Shown: piece by piece, positions 9,067-17,147 of the stretch
Position numbering within the stretch: position 1 is the stretch's first letter
How the letters are laid out: each line of letters starts with the position of its first letter
Assembly (NCBI GenBank): GCA_964589815.1
Contig: CAZPUR010000001.1
Coordinates: 1 to 64,000, forward strand
Origin: CAZPUR01 sp964589815
GTDB taxonomy: Bacteria > Patescibacteriota > Microgenomatia > UBA1400
Reading direction: 5' to 3'
DNA length: 64,000 nt
Notes under the pieces: model-generated
Databases searched by the model: none
The model's input: the letters and a program-made list of their open reading frames with translations, nothing else
Told to the model about the DNA's origin: nothing
Translations under genes and position numbers: made by a program

Positions 9067-9252
9067 ATGAAAAAAATTATTAAACTGATAATGGTTTTCT
9101 TTTTTCTTTTAGCTGTTTTTCTTGTCTTAGCCAGATTATTAATCGGCGGTGGAGAAGATACTTGGATTTGCGTTGACGGTCAATGGGTTAAACATGGGGT
9201 GCCGCGAGCGCCAAAACCTAATACCAAATGCTTATTTCTAAACACTCCCTAA
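9067..9252 (+). CDS. small membrane-anchored protein (61 aa)
   Basis: One N-terminal hydrophobic helix (IKLIMVFFFLLAVFLVLARLL) is followed by a short outer tail with WICVDGQWVKHG and two cysteines that may form a disulfide. The tail resembles the small 'C-x-DG-x-W-x-x-HG' extracytoplasmic domain seen in many CPR proteins, often at their ends. It begins at the base after the stop of the VIT-like gene, so the two are cotranscribed. Function is unknown. Confidence 0.55.
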   Translation: MKKIIKLIMVFFFLLAVFLVLARLLIGGGEDTWICVDGQWVKHGVPRAPKPNTKCLFLNTP

Positions 9253-9255
9253 ATT

Positions 9256-9263
9256 GGTATAAT
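9256..9263 (+). promoter_or_regulatory. extended -10 promoter element (TGGTATAAT), leaderless start
   Basis: TATAAT at 9258-9263 is preceded by TG at 9255-9256, forming an extended -10. The GTG start at 9271 is 8 bases after the box, so translation probably begins at or within a base or two of the 5' end of the mRNA. Confidence 0.55.
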
Positions 9264-9270
9264 TAAAACT

Positions 9271-9651
9271 GTGAGTCCGGTGATAAAACAAGGATTAATT
9301 CAACTCATTTATTCCACTTTTCTTCATAACAGCGAAGTCATTGCTTTGACTGTAGCTATAGCTATTTCTCTGCTGCTCTTGCTAAGAAAACCCGAAAGAA
9401 TTTATGTTTTATTTTTGCTTGGTTTTACATTACTTTTAGCAAGATTTGAGTATTTAAAACACGTGGTTGACCCTCTTTATAAGCAAACCGTGGGCGTGGT
9501 GATTACAGAACAAGGAGAGTATTTAAAAACCAGAAGATTGATGGATTTATTTTTTAATGACCTTGTTCCTTTGGCTTTGTATATTTTTGGCTGGGGAAGT
9601 ATTTTCTCAGCCATGTTTTTATCCAAAAAAGGAGGTGAAAAGAAAAAATGA
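9271..9651 (+). CDS. small membrane protein (126 aa)
   Basis: It starts with GTG directly after an extended -10 element. There are three hydrophobic segments (about 22-40, 46-60 and 93-115), and the cytoplasmic end is lysine-rich. No family is recognised. The last four bases overlap the lipoprotein gene start (ATGA), and the Shine-Dalgarno AAAGGAGGTGA for that next gene lies inside this one, so translation is coupled. Confidence 0.5.
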   Translation: MSPVIKQGLIQLIYSTFLHNSEVIALTVAIAISLLLLLRKPERIYVLFLLGFTLLLARFEYLKHVVDPLYKQTVGVVITEQGEYLKTRRLMDLFFNDLVPLALYIFGWGSIFSAMFLSKKGGEKKK

Positions 9652-10205
9652 AAAAAAGCTTTTTATTATTAATTTTAGTTTTACCGGTGATTTTGTTAAG
9701 CGGCTGTTTGCCTAAAAAACAAGGTGAGCCCGTAGGCGAAGGAGTTTCTACTCAACAAGAAGGGACTGGAACAGAAAGTAAAGAGGAAAGCTATAGTGGC
9801 AACCTAGGTAAGATGATGGCTTTGGGTATACCTTTAAAATGCAGTTGGAAAAAAGACGAAAGCTATTATGGCACCAGCTGGGTTAAAGGACAAAAATCAT
9901 ATGGCGAAGTTACCCAGGAAGGGAAAACTGCCAAAGTGATTTTTAAAGACAATTGTATGTGGAGTTGGGAAGAAGGTAATCCTCAGGGTTTTAAAATGTG
10001 TTTTGAACCAACTGACGAAGAAATGAATCCGCCAGCTGGGGGAGAGGAAGAAAGCAGTGTTGATTGGAGCCAGGTAAGGGGAGCTCAACCAACAGACATT
10101 GATTATCAATGCGGGCCGGCTTTGGTTGGCGACGACAAGTTTGAGCCACCAGCTGGGGTTAATTTTATGAGTATGGAAGAAATGATGAAGGGAATGGGTA
10201 ATTAG
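9648..10205 (+). CDS. lipoprotein
   Basis: 185 aa. The signal peptide ends in the lipobox LSGC (Cys about residue 20), so the protein should be lipid-anchored on the outer face of the membrane. The mature part begins with a Gln/Glu/Ser linker. A Trp- and Tyr-rich domain (CSWKKDESYYGTSWVKGQKS and DNCMWSWEEGN) has about five cysteines that could form disulfides. No enzyme family is recognised. It overlaps the upstream membrane gene by 4 bp. Confidence 0.7.
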   Translation: MKKSFLLLILVLPVILLSGCLPKKQGEPVGEGVSTQQEGTGTESKEESYSGNLGKMMALGIPLKCSWKKDESYYGTSWVKGQKSYGEVTQEGKTAKVIFKDNCMWSWEEGNPQGFKMCFEPTDEEMNPPAGGEEESSVDWSQVRGAQPTDIDYQCGPALVGDDKFEPPAGVNFMSMEEMMKGMGN

Positions 10206-10253
10206 GTTGTTACTGGCAGTAAAAAAGGGAAGGAGGTGAGGTAATTAGATCAT

Positions 10254-10538
10254 ATGGAGGCAGATACAGAGACAAAGGTAGAAATAGAAGCAATTTTGGG
10301 GAGATTCGCAGGAGTTGATTATAATTTAGGCCAAAGAACCTTAATTAGGGAGGCAATTGAGGTTTTGAGTGGTAATGAGGAACAAATAGATGCACAAATA
10401 CAGGCCTTATTAGAGAAACCTGGAGCGGATTTTCTTTTAGACGGTGATCCTCGTCTTGGCGTAAACGGCCAAATGCGAATATTAAACCCCTTAAACAAAA
10501 TTCAGCAAGGACTTAAGGAGTTAGTTAATAATAATTAA
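10254..10538 (+). CDS. hypothetical protein (94 aa)
   Basis: A soluble acidic helical protein with no recognised family. GGAGGTGA lies at 10231-10238, about 15 bases before the ATG, which is long spacing for a Shine-Dalgarno. Nothing in the sequence indicates function. It is the last plus-strand gene before a convergent minus-strand block, and no clear terminator hairpin is visible between them. Confidence 0.5.
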   Translation: MEADTETKVEIEAILGRFAGVDYNLGQRTLIREAIEVLSGNEEQIDAQIQALLEKPGADFLLDGDPRLGVNGQMRILNPLNKIQQGLKELVNNN

Positions 10539-10558
10539 GAGTAGCAAACAAAAGATTT

Positions 10559-11437
10559 TTATTCAAAAATCATCGTTAGATAACTGGTAACCGTAACTAG
10601 AGATTGAGAGGAAATTTGGTTGGAGTTAGATTGATTAATTAATTTTCCTTGAGAGACTCTTTTTGTTTTAAGATAAGTAAATAAAACTTCCAAACTCGGC
10701 AAGGAGTCACAGGTGATTTGATTAAGATTTTCTTCATCAACTTCAGTTAAGATTTTTATACTTTGCTGATCGTTAATATTCGCTTGCCATTCATTTACTT
10801 CATGAGAAAAATCTAAACTGGCCAGTAAAAGGCAGTCATCACAATTTTGGGCTAAGAATTGGCCCAGCTTTCGGTTCTTTTCTTGAGGGGCAGTAGATTT
10901 TAAAATCAAAGGCACCAAATTAGCCCGAGGAAACTGTTTTCTGACAAAGCTGACTAAACCACAAACAGAATGTTCGGTATTAAAATAATCGGGATTAAGC
11001 TTGGCATAATCATTCTGAATGATTTTATTGATCAGCGTTTTATCAGCGCTCAAATTGCCGAACTTAGTTTTCCAGTCATATCTAGTGGTCTGGATTTCTT
11101 CTTGCCCCAGATTAAAATGATTAGGACCAATGAGGATGATAGTTTGATAATCCTGACTGGTGTTTTCCATGGCCTGATTGATTAAATCTTTAGCTAAAAG
11201 ATGGTGGGGGACAATTAGGGCTTGGGTTTTGACTTTTTTAATCACTTGGCTTTTTTCTGAAAGATAAACCGCGCCAGAAAAAGGACAAGCAAGATGATAT
11301 TGTTCTTCTGATGGTTGAACAGGGACGGCCGCATATTGTTCAGCTACTTCTTTTTGAGACTGCTTTTTAATAATGAAGGTTAGAGTTAAATAGAGAAAAA
11401 CTAGGATAAAAATGATAATTTTGTCAACAGCTTTCAT
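10559..11437 (-). CDS. MEMO/AmmeMemoRadiSam B family protein, membrane-anchored
   Basis: 292 aa. An N-terminal signal anchor at about residues 5-24 (IIIFILVFLYLTLTFII) precedes a MEMO domain. The family motifs are visible: LIVPHHLL near 75 (the usual APHAG position), IILIGPNHF near 100, EHSVCGLVSFV near 160 and LLASLDFSHE near 205. These supply the histidines of the predicted metal site in MEMO and in extradiol dioxygenase-like folds. The biochemical role of bacterial MEMO proteins is unsettled. The partners AmmeA and the radical SAM protein are not adjacent. Confidence 0.8.
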   Translation of the reverse strand: MKAVDKIIIFILVFLYLTLTFIIKKQSQKEVAEQYAAVPVQPSEEQYHLACPFSGAVYLSEKSQVIKKVKTQALIVPHHLLAKDLINQAMENTSQDYQTIILIGPNHFNLGQEEIQTTRYDWKTKFGNLSADKTLINKIIQNDYAKLNPDYFNTEHSVCGLVSFVRKQFPRANLVPLILKSTAPQEKNRKLGQFLAQNCDDCLLLASLDFSHEVNEWQANINDQQSIKILTEVDEENLNQITCDSLPSLEVLFTYLKTKRVSQGKLINQSNSNQISSQSLVTVTSYLTMIFE

Positions 11438-11511
11438 AAATTTCTAATTACAAATTACCAATTTCTAACAAAATGTCAAATGCCAAATTTCTAAATTTGA
11501 AATGATAAGTA

Positions 11512-14178
11512 TTACTTTTCCAGGTCTTTTACCCAGGAAGGAGCATCGGGAAGAGGAAAAGTGTCTTTATCTTCATAAACTACTGCCTGCCAGTCAGCAT
11601 CAGAAAGTCTTTCACCAAAAGGCCGGGTAAATTCATAGTAAGAATAAACTACGCCTCGGGTGAGACGGGTGCCATTAGTATCTTTGACGGCCACATAAAT
11701 GATGCTGGGAATACCAGTTGCCTCATATAAAATTTCCTCAACCTCCATGGTTATAGCCGTGTGTACATCAGCAATTAAGCCCGCCCTGGCCTGTTCTGCG
11801 GTAATAAAAGAACCAGTAGCGGGCGTGAGAGATCGATTGATGCTGACCGGACTGATTCTTAATTTTTCAAACTCTTCCTCAGAAATTATCTGGTTAGTTA
11901 GTTCTTTTTTGGCTATTTCCCGATAAAATTTGAAGACGTCAATTAATTGTTCCAATTTCCATTTTTGTTCTTCAGGCAAACAATCATATTTTTCCAGACC
12001 TTCTTGAGTCATTTGCGCCAAAGCAATAATCCGATTTAAAAAAGTTAGATTTGGTTCAACATAGCCTTTGGGGACTGGAGGAGGTTCGGGAAATTCGCCG
12101 CCGGCGCCTAATTCTGCATAAGATTGCTTAGCGTAAAGCAAAGTATCATGGCGCAATTCAGTCCAGGAGCCTAAAGAGCTGTTCAAGTCTTTATCATTCC
12201 AAGGCTTGTTTTGCATAAACATGGGATAACCTTGACCAAACTGGTTAAACAAAGACTTAAGGGTATAAAGCCAGGACCAATAAAGATTTTGGGTCCAATC
12301 TTCTAAGGCAAGCGGCTCAAAAAAGTTTTTTAACTGATTCATTTTTAAAGGAATGACTTTATCTGATTTAGGGGCTTTATCTTTAATCCAATCCTCAAGA
12401 TGGAATTGAGCCCTTTCACTTTTAAAAATACTCATAGGCATTAAGGCTGTAGGGGTAGGAGGTAGTTTTTGGCCGGTTTCCGGATCAGGAGCGGTATCAC
12501 CCTGAGTTAAACTGGAGAAGATAAACGAGTCGGGAATAAATCTTTGCCCCATAAACCGCCAGCTTTTGGTTTCCTCCAAAAGTTCTTCTTCAGTTTTTTC
12601 GCCTGGTTGAACCAAAATAATGGAGGATTGAATCGTCGGACCAAGCAATTCTTTGACTTTATTTTTGAATTGATTAAATTTATTTTGGTCTGGTAAATCA
12701 GAAAAATTAGGATTATCACCATAGACTTCACTAATAATTTTTTGGTAATCATAAACAGTGAGGTCATCGCTTTTACCCACAAAAAAGACCGTGGGTAGAT
12801 AAATATTTTCCCAGATTTGTAAAGCAGATTGATCATCTTTTTTTAAAGAGTTTAACAAAATAGTTTGGGTAATGGCATCCAAGGTAAGCTCATCTGATTT
12901 AACCAAAAAGCCATTGCGGCCAAACCAGATCATCGCCTTCCAATAACTTCTAAGAATCGAAGATTTGGTGTAATGACTTCTGGGTTTAAACTGAGTGTAG
13001 TCACTTAATTGTTGGTTACTAAAAGGACCAAAAAGAGGAGAAACAGCTGCCCCTTCAGCTCTATTAATTAGTTCAATTTCTGCTCTAGCAGTTTGATAAA
13101 TTTTATCTGGTAGCTGCCCCTTTAGTTTTTCCAGTTGGCTTAAAATATTCTCTGATTTGTCTACCTCTTGGTCAGAGGTTAAGGTCTGTTGTTCTTCATC
13201 AGGATTCATAAAAAACTTATCTTCTTTGGGTTTACTGGTTTCCAAAATGACTTTAGGGACTAAAAAGAAAGTGGTCAATCTTTCCCAAGAACCTTTGATT
13301 TGGGAATTAGAGGCATTAACATATTCGGCCAGAGATTTTTGATATAAAAGGTCGGTCAGCTTTAGTAATTGAGGTTGAAATTTAGTTTCCTCAATATGTT
13401 CAAAAGTGCGCTCGATAAAGACATGATAAGAATGAAGTAATAAGTCAGAGGTGATGAAGACCGTATTTTCCGGTTTACGGTAATGAGCCATAGAATCTCC
13501 CATGATATCCTGATAATTCATTAAAAATTCATCAATCATATTAAGATGTTGAAAATCTATGGTTTGATTTGGATCCTCTAGCTTGTTTTTTCCAGGGACA
13601 ATGAAGAATCCAGGAGAGGTGAAAGCGCTTAATTGCTCTGAAGAAAAATTATTTCCCACCGCTTTTTCTATATCAGTAAGATTAGTAAGTTGTTGAGATT
13701 TAAGAGTATATTCAGGCACAGAAGGAGTAATATCAATTTCTTCTTCCTGCCAAGAGGCAAAAAGCGGCAAGTTATTTTTTAAAACCAGACTGGTGACTGA
13801 GGGTAAAGGCTCTTCGTCTTTATAAGCCTTAGGGAATTTAAATGGTTGGTTGGTGCCGAAAATGTCCGGCAGGCCAAAGAACCAGGTAACTAACTTGATA
13901 ATCAGCCAAGCTAAAGCGACAATGGCCATACCTACCAAAGCGGCCACGATTTTGTTTTTAGCTTGGTCATATTTTTCTTTGTCTCCGCCTGATAAAATCC
14001 ATTGGATACCGCCCCAGAGAAGAAAAATAAAGGCAAAAACCACGGCAGCTAAGAAAGCGATTCGGATAATTCCCTGAAGTAGAGGACTGAATTCGGTCAC
14101 CTTAACTTCTTCTGGTTGACCAATAGTAATATCACTAAAAGCCGCCCAAGCAGCAGCAATCAAGCTAAAAGCAGGCAT
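11512..14178 (-). CDS. pilin-like N-terminus fused to DUF3160 domain
   Basis: 888 aa. Residues 1-115 look like a VirB2/TrbC-type pilin: a short leader, helix LLQGIIRIAFLAAVVFAFIF (33-52), the loop GGIQWILSGGDKEKYDQAKN, then helix IVAALVGMAIVALAWLIIK. From about residue 150 to the end the protein matches DUF3160, a large extracytoplasmic domain; typical segments are NTVFITSDLLLHSYHVFIER and LRHDTLLYAKQSYAELGAG. The substrate is unknown. Separate small pilin-like proteins are common in CPR, so the fusion to a 700-residue outer domain is unusual. It is 5 bp downstream of mazG and probably cotranscribed. Confidence 0.8.
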   Translation of the reverse strand: MPAFSLIAAAWAAFSDITIGQPEEVKVTEFSPLLQGIIRIAFLAAVVFAFIFLLWGGIQWILSGGDKEKYDQAKNKIVAALVGMAIVALAWLIIKLVTWFFGLPDIFGTNQPFKFPKAYKDEEPLPSVTSLVLKNNLPLFASWQEEEIDITPSVPEYTLKSQQLTNLTDIEKAVGNNFSSEQLSAFTSPGFFIVPGKNKLEDPNQTIDFQHLNMIDEFLMNYQDIMGDSMAHYRKPENTVFITSDLLLHSYHVFIERTFEHIEETKFQPQLLKLTDLLYQKSLAEYVNASNSQIKGSWERLTTFFLVPKVILETSKPKEDKFFMNPDEEQQTLTSDQEVDKSENILSQLEKLKGQLPDKIYQTARAEIELINRAEGAAVSPLFGPFSNQQLSDYTQFKPRSHYTKSSILRSYWKAMIWFGRNGFLVKSDELTLDAITQTILLNSLKKDDQSALQIWENIYLPTVFFVGKSDDLTVYDYQKIISEVYGDNPNFSDLPDQNKFNQFKNKVKELLGPTIQSSIILVQPGEKTEEELLEETKSWRFMGQRFIPDSFIFSSLTQGDTAPDPETGQKLPPTPTALMPMSIFKSERAQFHLEDWIKDKAPKSDKVIPLKMNQLKNFFEPLALEDWTQNLYWSWLYTLKSLFNQFGQGYPMFMQNKPWNDKDLNSSLGSWTELRHDTLLYAKQSYAELGAGGEFPEPPPVPKGYVEPNLTFLNRIIALAQMTQEGLEKYDCLPEEQKWKLEQLIDVFKFYREIAKKELTNQIISEEEFEKLRISPVSINRSLTPATGSFITAEQARAGLIADVHTAITMEVEEILYEATGIPSIIYVAVKDTNGTRLTRGVVYSYYEFTRPFGERLSDADWQAVVYEDKDTFPLPDAPSWVKDLEK

Positions 14179-14183
14179 ATTAA

Positions 14184-14504
14184 TTATTTTCTTCTTTTTT
14201 TAAGCTTTCTTAAAGAATACTGGATTTGTTTGTCTAAATCAATCTTTTTAATAGTGGCCAACTTCATAATGGCTAGAATAATATCACCTAATTCTTGTTT
14301 ATAGGTTTCATCTTTTTTAACCCGAAGGTTCAGGGGTTTGCGGCCTTTTTTAGCTAGGTAAGCCCGGGACATTTCGCCTAATTCTTCGACAATGGCCAAG
14401 ATCAGCATCGAAGTATAATCTTGAGGCCGCCTGGTGCCTTTGTCGATTTGGTCAAGTTCTTTTTGATAATCAGCAATGGTTTTATTATTGCTAGGTTTAT
14501 TCAT
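14184..14504 (-). CDS. MazG-like nucleotide pyrophosphohydrolase
   Basis: 106 aa, a single MazG-fold domain. The metal-binding acidic motifs are EELGE (residues 40-44) and ELGD (71-74), the EExxE...ExxD arrangement of dNTP pyrophosphatases of the MazG/dUTPase-2 superfamily. Such enzymes hydrolyse (d)NTPs to NMP and pyrophosphate, often for housecleaning; substrate specificity is not readable. Upstream of the start a TATAAT-like sequence exists on the minus strand (within 14515-14530). Confidence 0.8.
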   Translation of the reverse strand: MNKPSNNKTIADYQKELDQIDKGTRRPQDYTSMLILAIVEELGEMSRAYLAKKGRKPLNLRVKKDETYKQELGDIILAIMKLATIKKIDLDKQIQYSLRKLKKRRK

Positions 14505-14711
14505 GTTGGCTTCAATGTTATAATTTTAGCACAAATAATTCAGATTTGCTGAGGTCGACCGCTGTAAAATTTTTTTCTTCAGTGGCGTATTTGAGAATTG
14601 GCCAGAGGCCAATCAGCCTTTGGCTGAAGTTAAGATTTAACCATAAAGTCTTAGGTAAATACTTACTACAAAGAAAGAAAATTTTAAGCAGTCTCCCCGC
14701 AAATCTTCCGG

Positions 14712-15869
14712 ATGGATAAAAAGACGATTAAAGATATTAACCTTCAAAATAAAAAAGTCTTAGTCAGAGTGGATTACAATGTTTCTTTGTTGCCTGGAGC
14801 GAAAATAGCTGATGATTTTCGTTTAGAACAAAGCCTAGCGACGCTGCGTTATTTACTCAAGAAAAAAACGACGATTTTTCTGCTCTCTCATTTAGGTCGG
14901 CCCGCTTCGCCGAATCGAGGCGAGCCCAACGGGGAAATAGATACTAAATATTCGTTAAGGCCAATAGCTGAACAGTTGGCGAAGATCATGAATCGTAAGG
15001 TTTATTTCTTTGGTCAGGATTATACGATGAAGGCGGGTAGAGAAAGACTTAATAAATATAAAAGTGGTGACATTGTTCTTTTAGAAAATATTCGTTTTTA
15101 TCCGGGCGAAGAAAAAAACGATAAAAAATTAGCCAAACGTCTGGCTTTATTAGCTGATGTTTTTGTTAATGATGCTTTTGGGGTTTGCCATAGGAAACAT
15201 GCTTCTATTGTGGGCATCCCTTTATTTTTACCCAGCGTGGCCGGCCTGCTTTTGAATAAAGAGATAAAAGTCATCAGTCAGGTTGTTAACAATCCTCAAA
15301 AACCAATGGTAGCTATTATTGGCGGCGCCAAAATTGAGGATAAGTTAGCCGTCGTCGGTCGACTGATTGACAAGGCTGATTATTGCTTAATCGGCGGTAA
15401 AATCGCCAATGTGCTTTTAAAAGTAAAAAAATCAGAATTTGATCATATTAAAGTTGATCAGAAAACTAATGATTTAGCCCAGCAGACTTTTTGGCGGGCA
15501 GCAGAGAGTCAGACGGCCTTGATTCTGCCCGAAGATGCCATAGTTTTCAAAGATAAAGTGGGCGATATTGGCCCTAAAACCAGAAAGAAGTTTGCTCAAA
15601 TTATTAGTCAGGCAAAAACCATTATTTGGGTGGGACCAGTAGGCATTTTTGAAGAAAAAAGATTTAGTCAAGGGACAGAGGCGATTTACCAGGCGGTGAG
15701 CGAAAATAGAAATTCATTCAGTATTATTGGCGGTGGCGACACCATGGCCGCTTTAAAGCATAAGCATTATTTAAAAACCATTGACCATGTTTCTACTGGC
15801 GGCGGGGCAATGCTGGAATTTATTGAGAAAGGCACCTTGCCGGGAATAAAAGTATTGGAAGGGAAATAA
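14712..15869 (+). CDS. pgk: phosphoglycerate kinase
   Basis: 385 aa, typical length. It converts 1,3-bisphosphoglycerate and ADP to 3-phosphoglycerate and ATP in the cytoplasm. Visible motifs: VRVDYNVSL (residues 16-24, substrate arginine region), LLSHLGRP (near 58), FVNDAFGVCHRKHAS (near 150), the C-domain start GGAKIEDKL and the nucleotide loop GGGDTMAAL near 340. The 5' region holds two small hairpins (GGCC and CAGCC type) but no obvious Shine-Dalgarno. The next gene starts 6 bp after the stop. Together with gap, apgM, eno and pyk in this window it completes lower glycolysis. Confidence 0.97.
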   Translation: MDKKTIKDINLQNKKVLVRVDYNVSLLPGAKIADDFRLEQSLATLRYLLKKKTTIFLLSHLGRPASPNRGEPNGEIDTKYSLRPIAEQLAKIMNRKVYFFGQDYTMKAGRERLNKYKSGDIVLLENIRFYPGEEKNDKKLAKRLALLADVFVNDAFGVCHRKHASIVGIPLFLPSVAGLLLNKEIKVISQVVNNPQKPMVAIIGGAKIEDKLAVVGRLIDKADYCLIGGKIANVLLKVKKSEFDHIKVDQKTNDLAQQTFWRAAESQTALILPEDAIVFKDKVGDIGPKTRKKFAQIISQAKTIIWVGPVGIFEEKRFSQGTEAIYQAVSENRNSFSIIGGGDTMAALKHKHYLKTIDHVSTGGGAMLEFIEKGTLPGIKVLEGK

Positions 15870-15875
15870 AAAACT

Positions 15876-17147
15876 ATGAGTGAAGAAACAAGAGAAATTA
15901 TTGATTTAGTTAGTTGGCCTAAAGCTGTTCCTTGGCAAAGTGTAGAACATGATGCTTTCACACGCCAATCTAATAAAAAAACAATCGATAACTCCCTTGG
16001 ACAAATGAGGGAAACTGGTTTTATTTCTGAAAAGGAAACCGCTGAACTTATAAATTGGATAACAGATTTAAGAAAAGCTTCGCAAGAAATTTACAGAACC
16101 ATTTATCCTTCTGAAAAGACATCGATTTTATCAACCGAAGAACCTTATTATCATCAGGTCGATATGGGAAGTGAATGGAGCGGCCACACCGAGAACACCA
16201 TGGCTTCGACGGCCCGGATTTTTAGCAGTTTAATAAAAGCCCAGCAATCAAAAATTACTCCGGAGAACTCAGCTGAATTAGCCAGAGTTTTTGGTCCGGC
16301 CTGGACTTCTTTAAAATTTGATAAACATGATTTTAAGAGTTTAATGGCGGTGGCCGCCTTTCATGAAATGGGCGACTGGTGGGTAAGAAAATATTTTTCT
16401 CAAGCGATTAGAAAACAGCGAAAACAGTGGCAATCAGGTCAAAAACCAGAGAGTTTAATAGAACTATGTGCTAAAGAAGAAAAAGAAATACCCCAAGCGG
16501 CAGAAAGCGATAATAAACAAAAAATCAGAGAAGAGAACGCCGAGACCAGATTAATTAAAAAAGAGATTGATGATGGGATTAAGTCAGTACGTCAGGTTAT
16601 AAATTCTTTTAAAGGGAGATTAGAAGAAAACTTTTTTCCAGAAGATGAAGCTTTTATCCCCCAAGTTGCTTTTGAGTCTGATAAAGACCCGGCCGGATTT
16701 GAACTATATTTTCCTGGGGGCAGGCCTGATGATTTATCCTTTACTCATAAGCTTGAATTACCTGAAGATTACTCTCAACTTACTTCTCGGCAAAAAAAAG
16801 CTTATGTTTTAAGCAGAATTCTTAGGACAGCTGATTTTTTTCAAGTTCTAAGTCCAACTTACCAAGAGGAAGTAGACCTACCAACTGGAGAAAAACAAAG
16901 ATTGATTAGCAAAGCTTTATATAAGGAATTTGTTAGTTTTCGGCCGACGATGCTGGCGGTATTAGGCTGGAGAAAACCGGCGGAGGCAAAAATAGATCAA
17001 TACTTTTGGGATATGGTTCAAGAAGAGGTTTCTCCAACAGTGATTAACCTTTTAGATAATCAGTTTGATCTAGATAAAAATCCTTATCATAAAGCTTGGC
17101 AAGGAATAGAGGGAATTGCGCAAAGAGAAATTAGCCCGTCGGAATAA
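15876..17147 (+). CDS. hypothetical protein, possible HD-domain
   Basis: 423 aa, soluble, cotranscribed with pgk (6-bp gap). Histidine/acid pairs arranged as in HD phosphohydrolases are visible: GHTENTMASTARIF near residue 106, VAAFHEMGDWW near 165 (HE in place of HD), and VLSRILRTADFFQVL near 310 with a late Asp. These suggest an HD-like metal site in an otherwise unrecognised protein, with a charged helical insert between 185 and 260. The substrate is unknown. The last 17 bases overlap the convergent P-type ATPase gene. Confidence 0.5.
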   Translation: MSEETREIIDLVSWPKAVPWQSVEHDAFTRQSNKKTIDNSLGQMRETGFISEKETAELINWITDLRKASQEIYRTIYPSEKTSILSTEEPYYHQVDMGSEWSGHTENTMASTARIFSSLIKAQQSKITPENSAELARVFGPAWTSLKFDKHDFKSLMAVAAFHEMGDWWVRKYFSQAIRKQRKQWQSGQKPESLIELCAKEEKEIPQAAESDNKQKIREENAETRLIKKEIDDGIKSVRQVINSFKGRLEENFFPEDEAFIPQVAFESDKDPAGFELYFPGGRPDDLSFTHKLELPEDYSQLTSRQKKAYVLSRILRTADFFQVLSPTYQEEVDLPTGEKQRLISKALYKEFVSFRPTMLAVLGWRKPAEAKIDQYFWDMVQEEVSPTVINLLDNQFDLDKNPYHKAWQGIEGIAQREISPSE

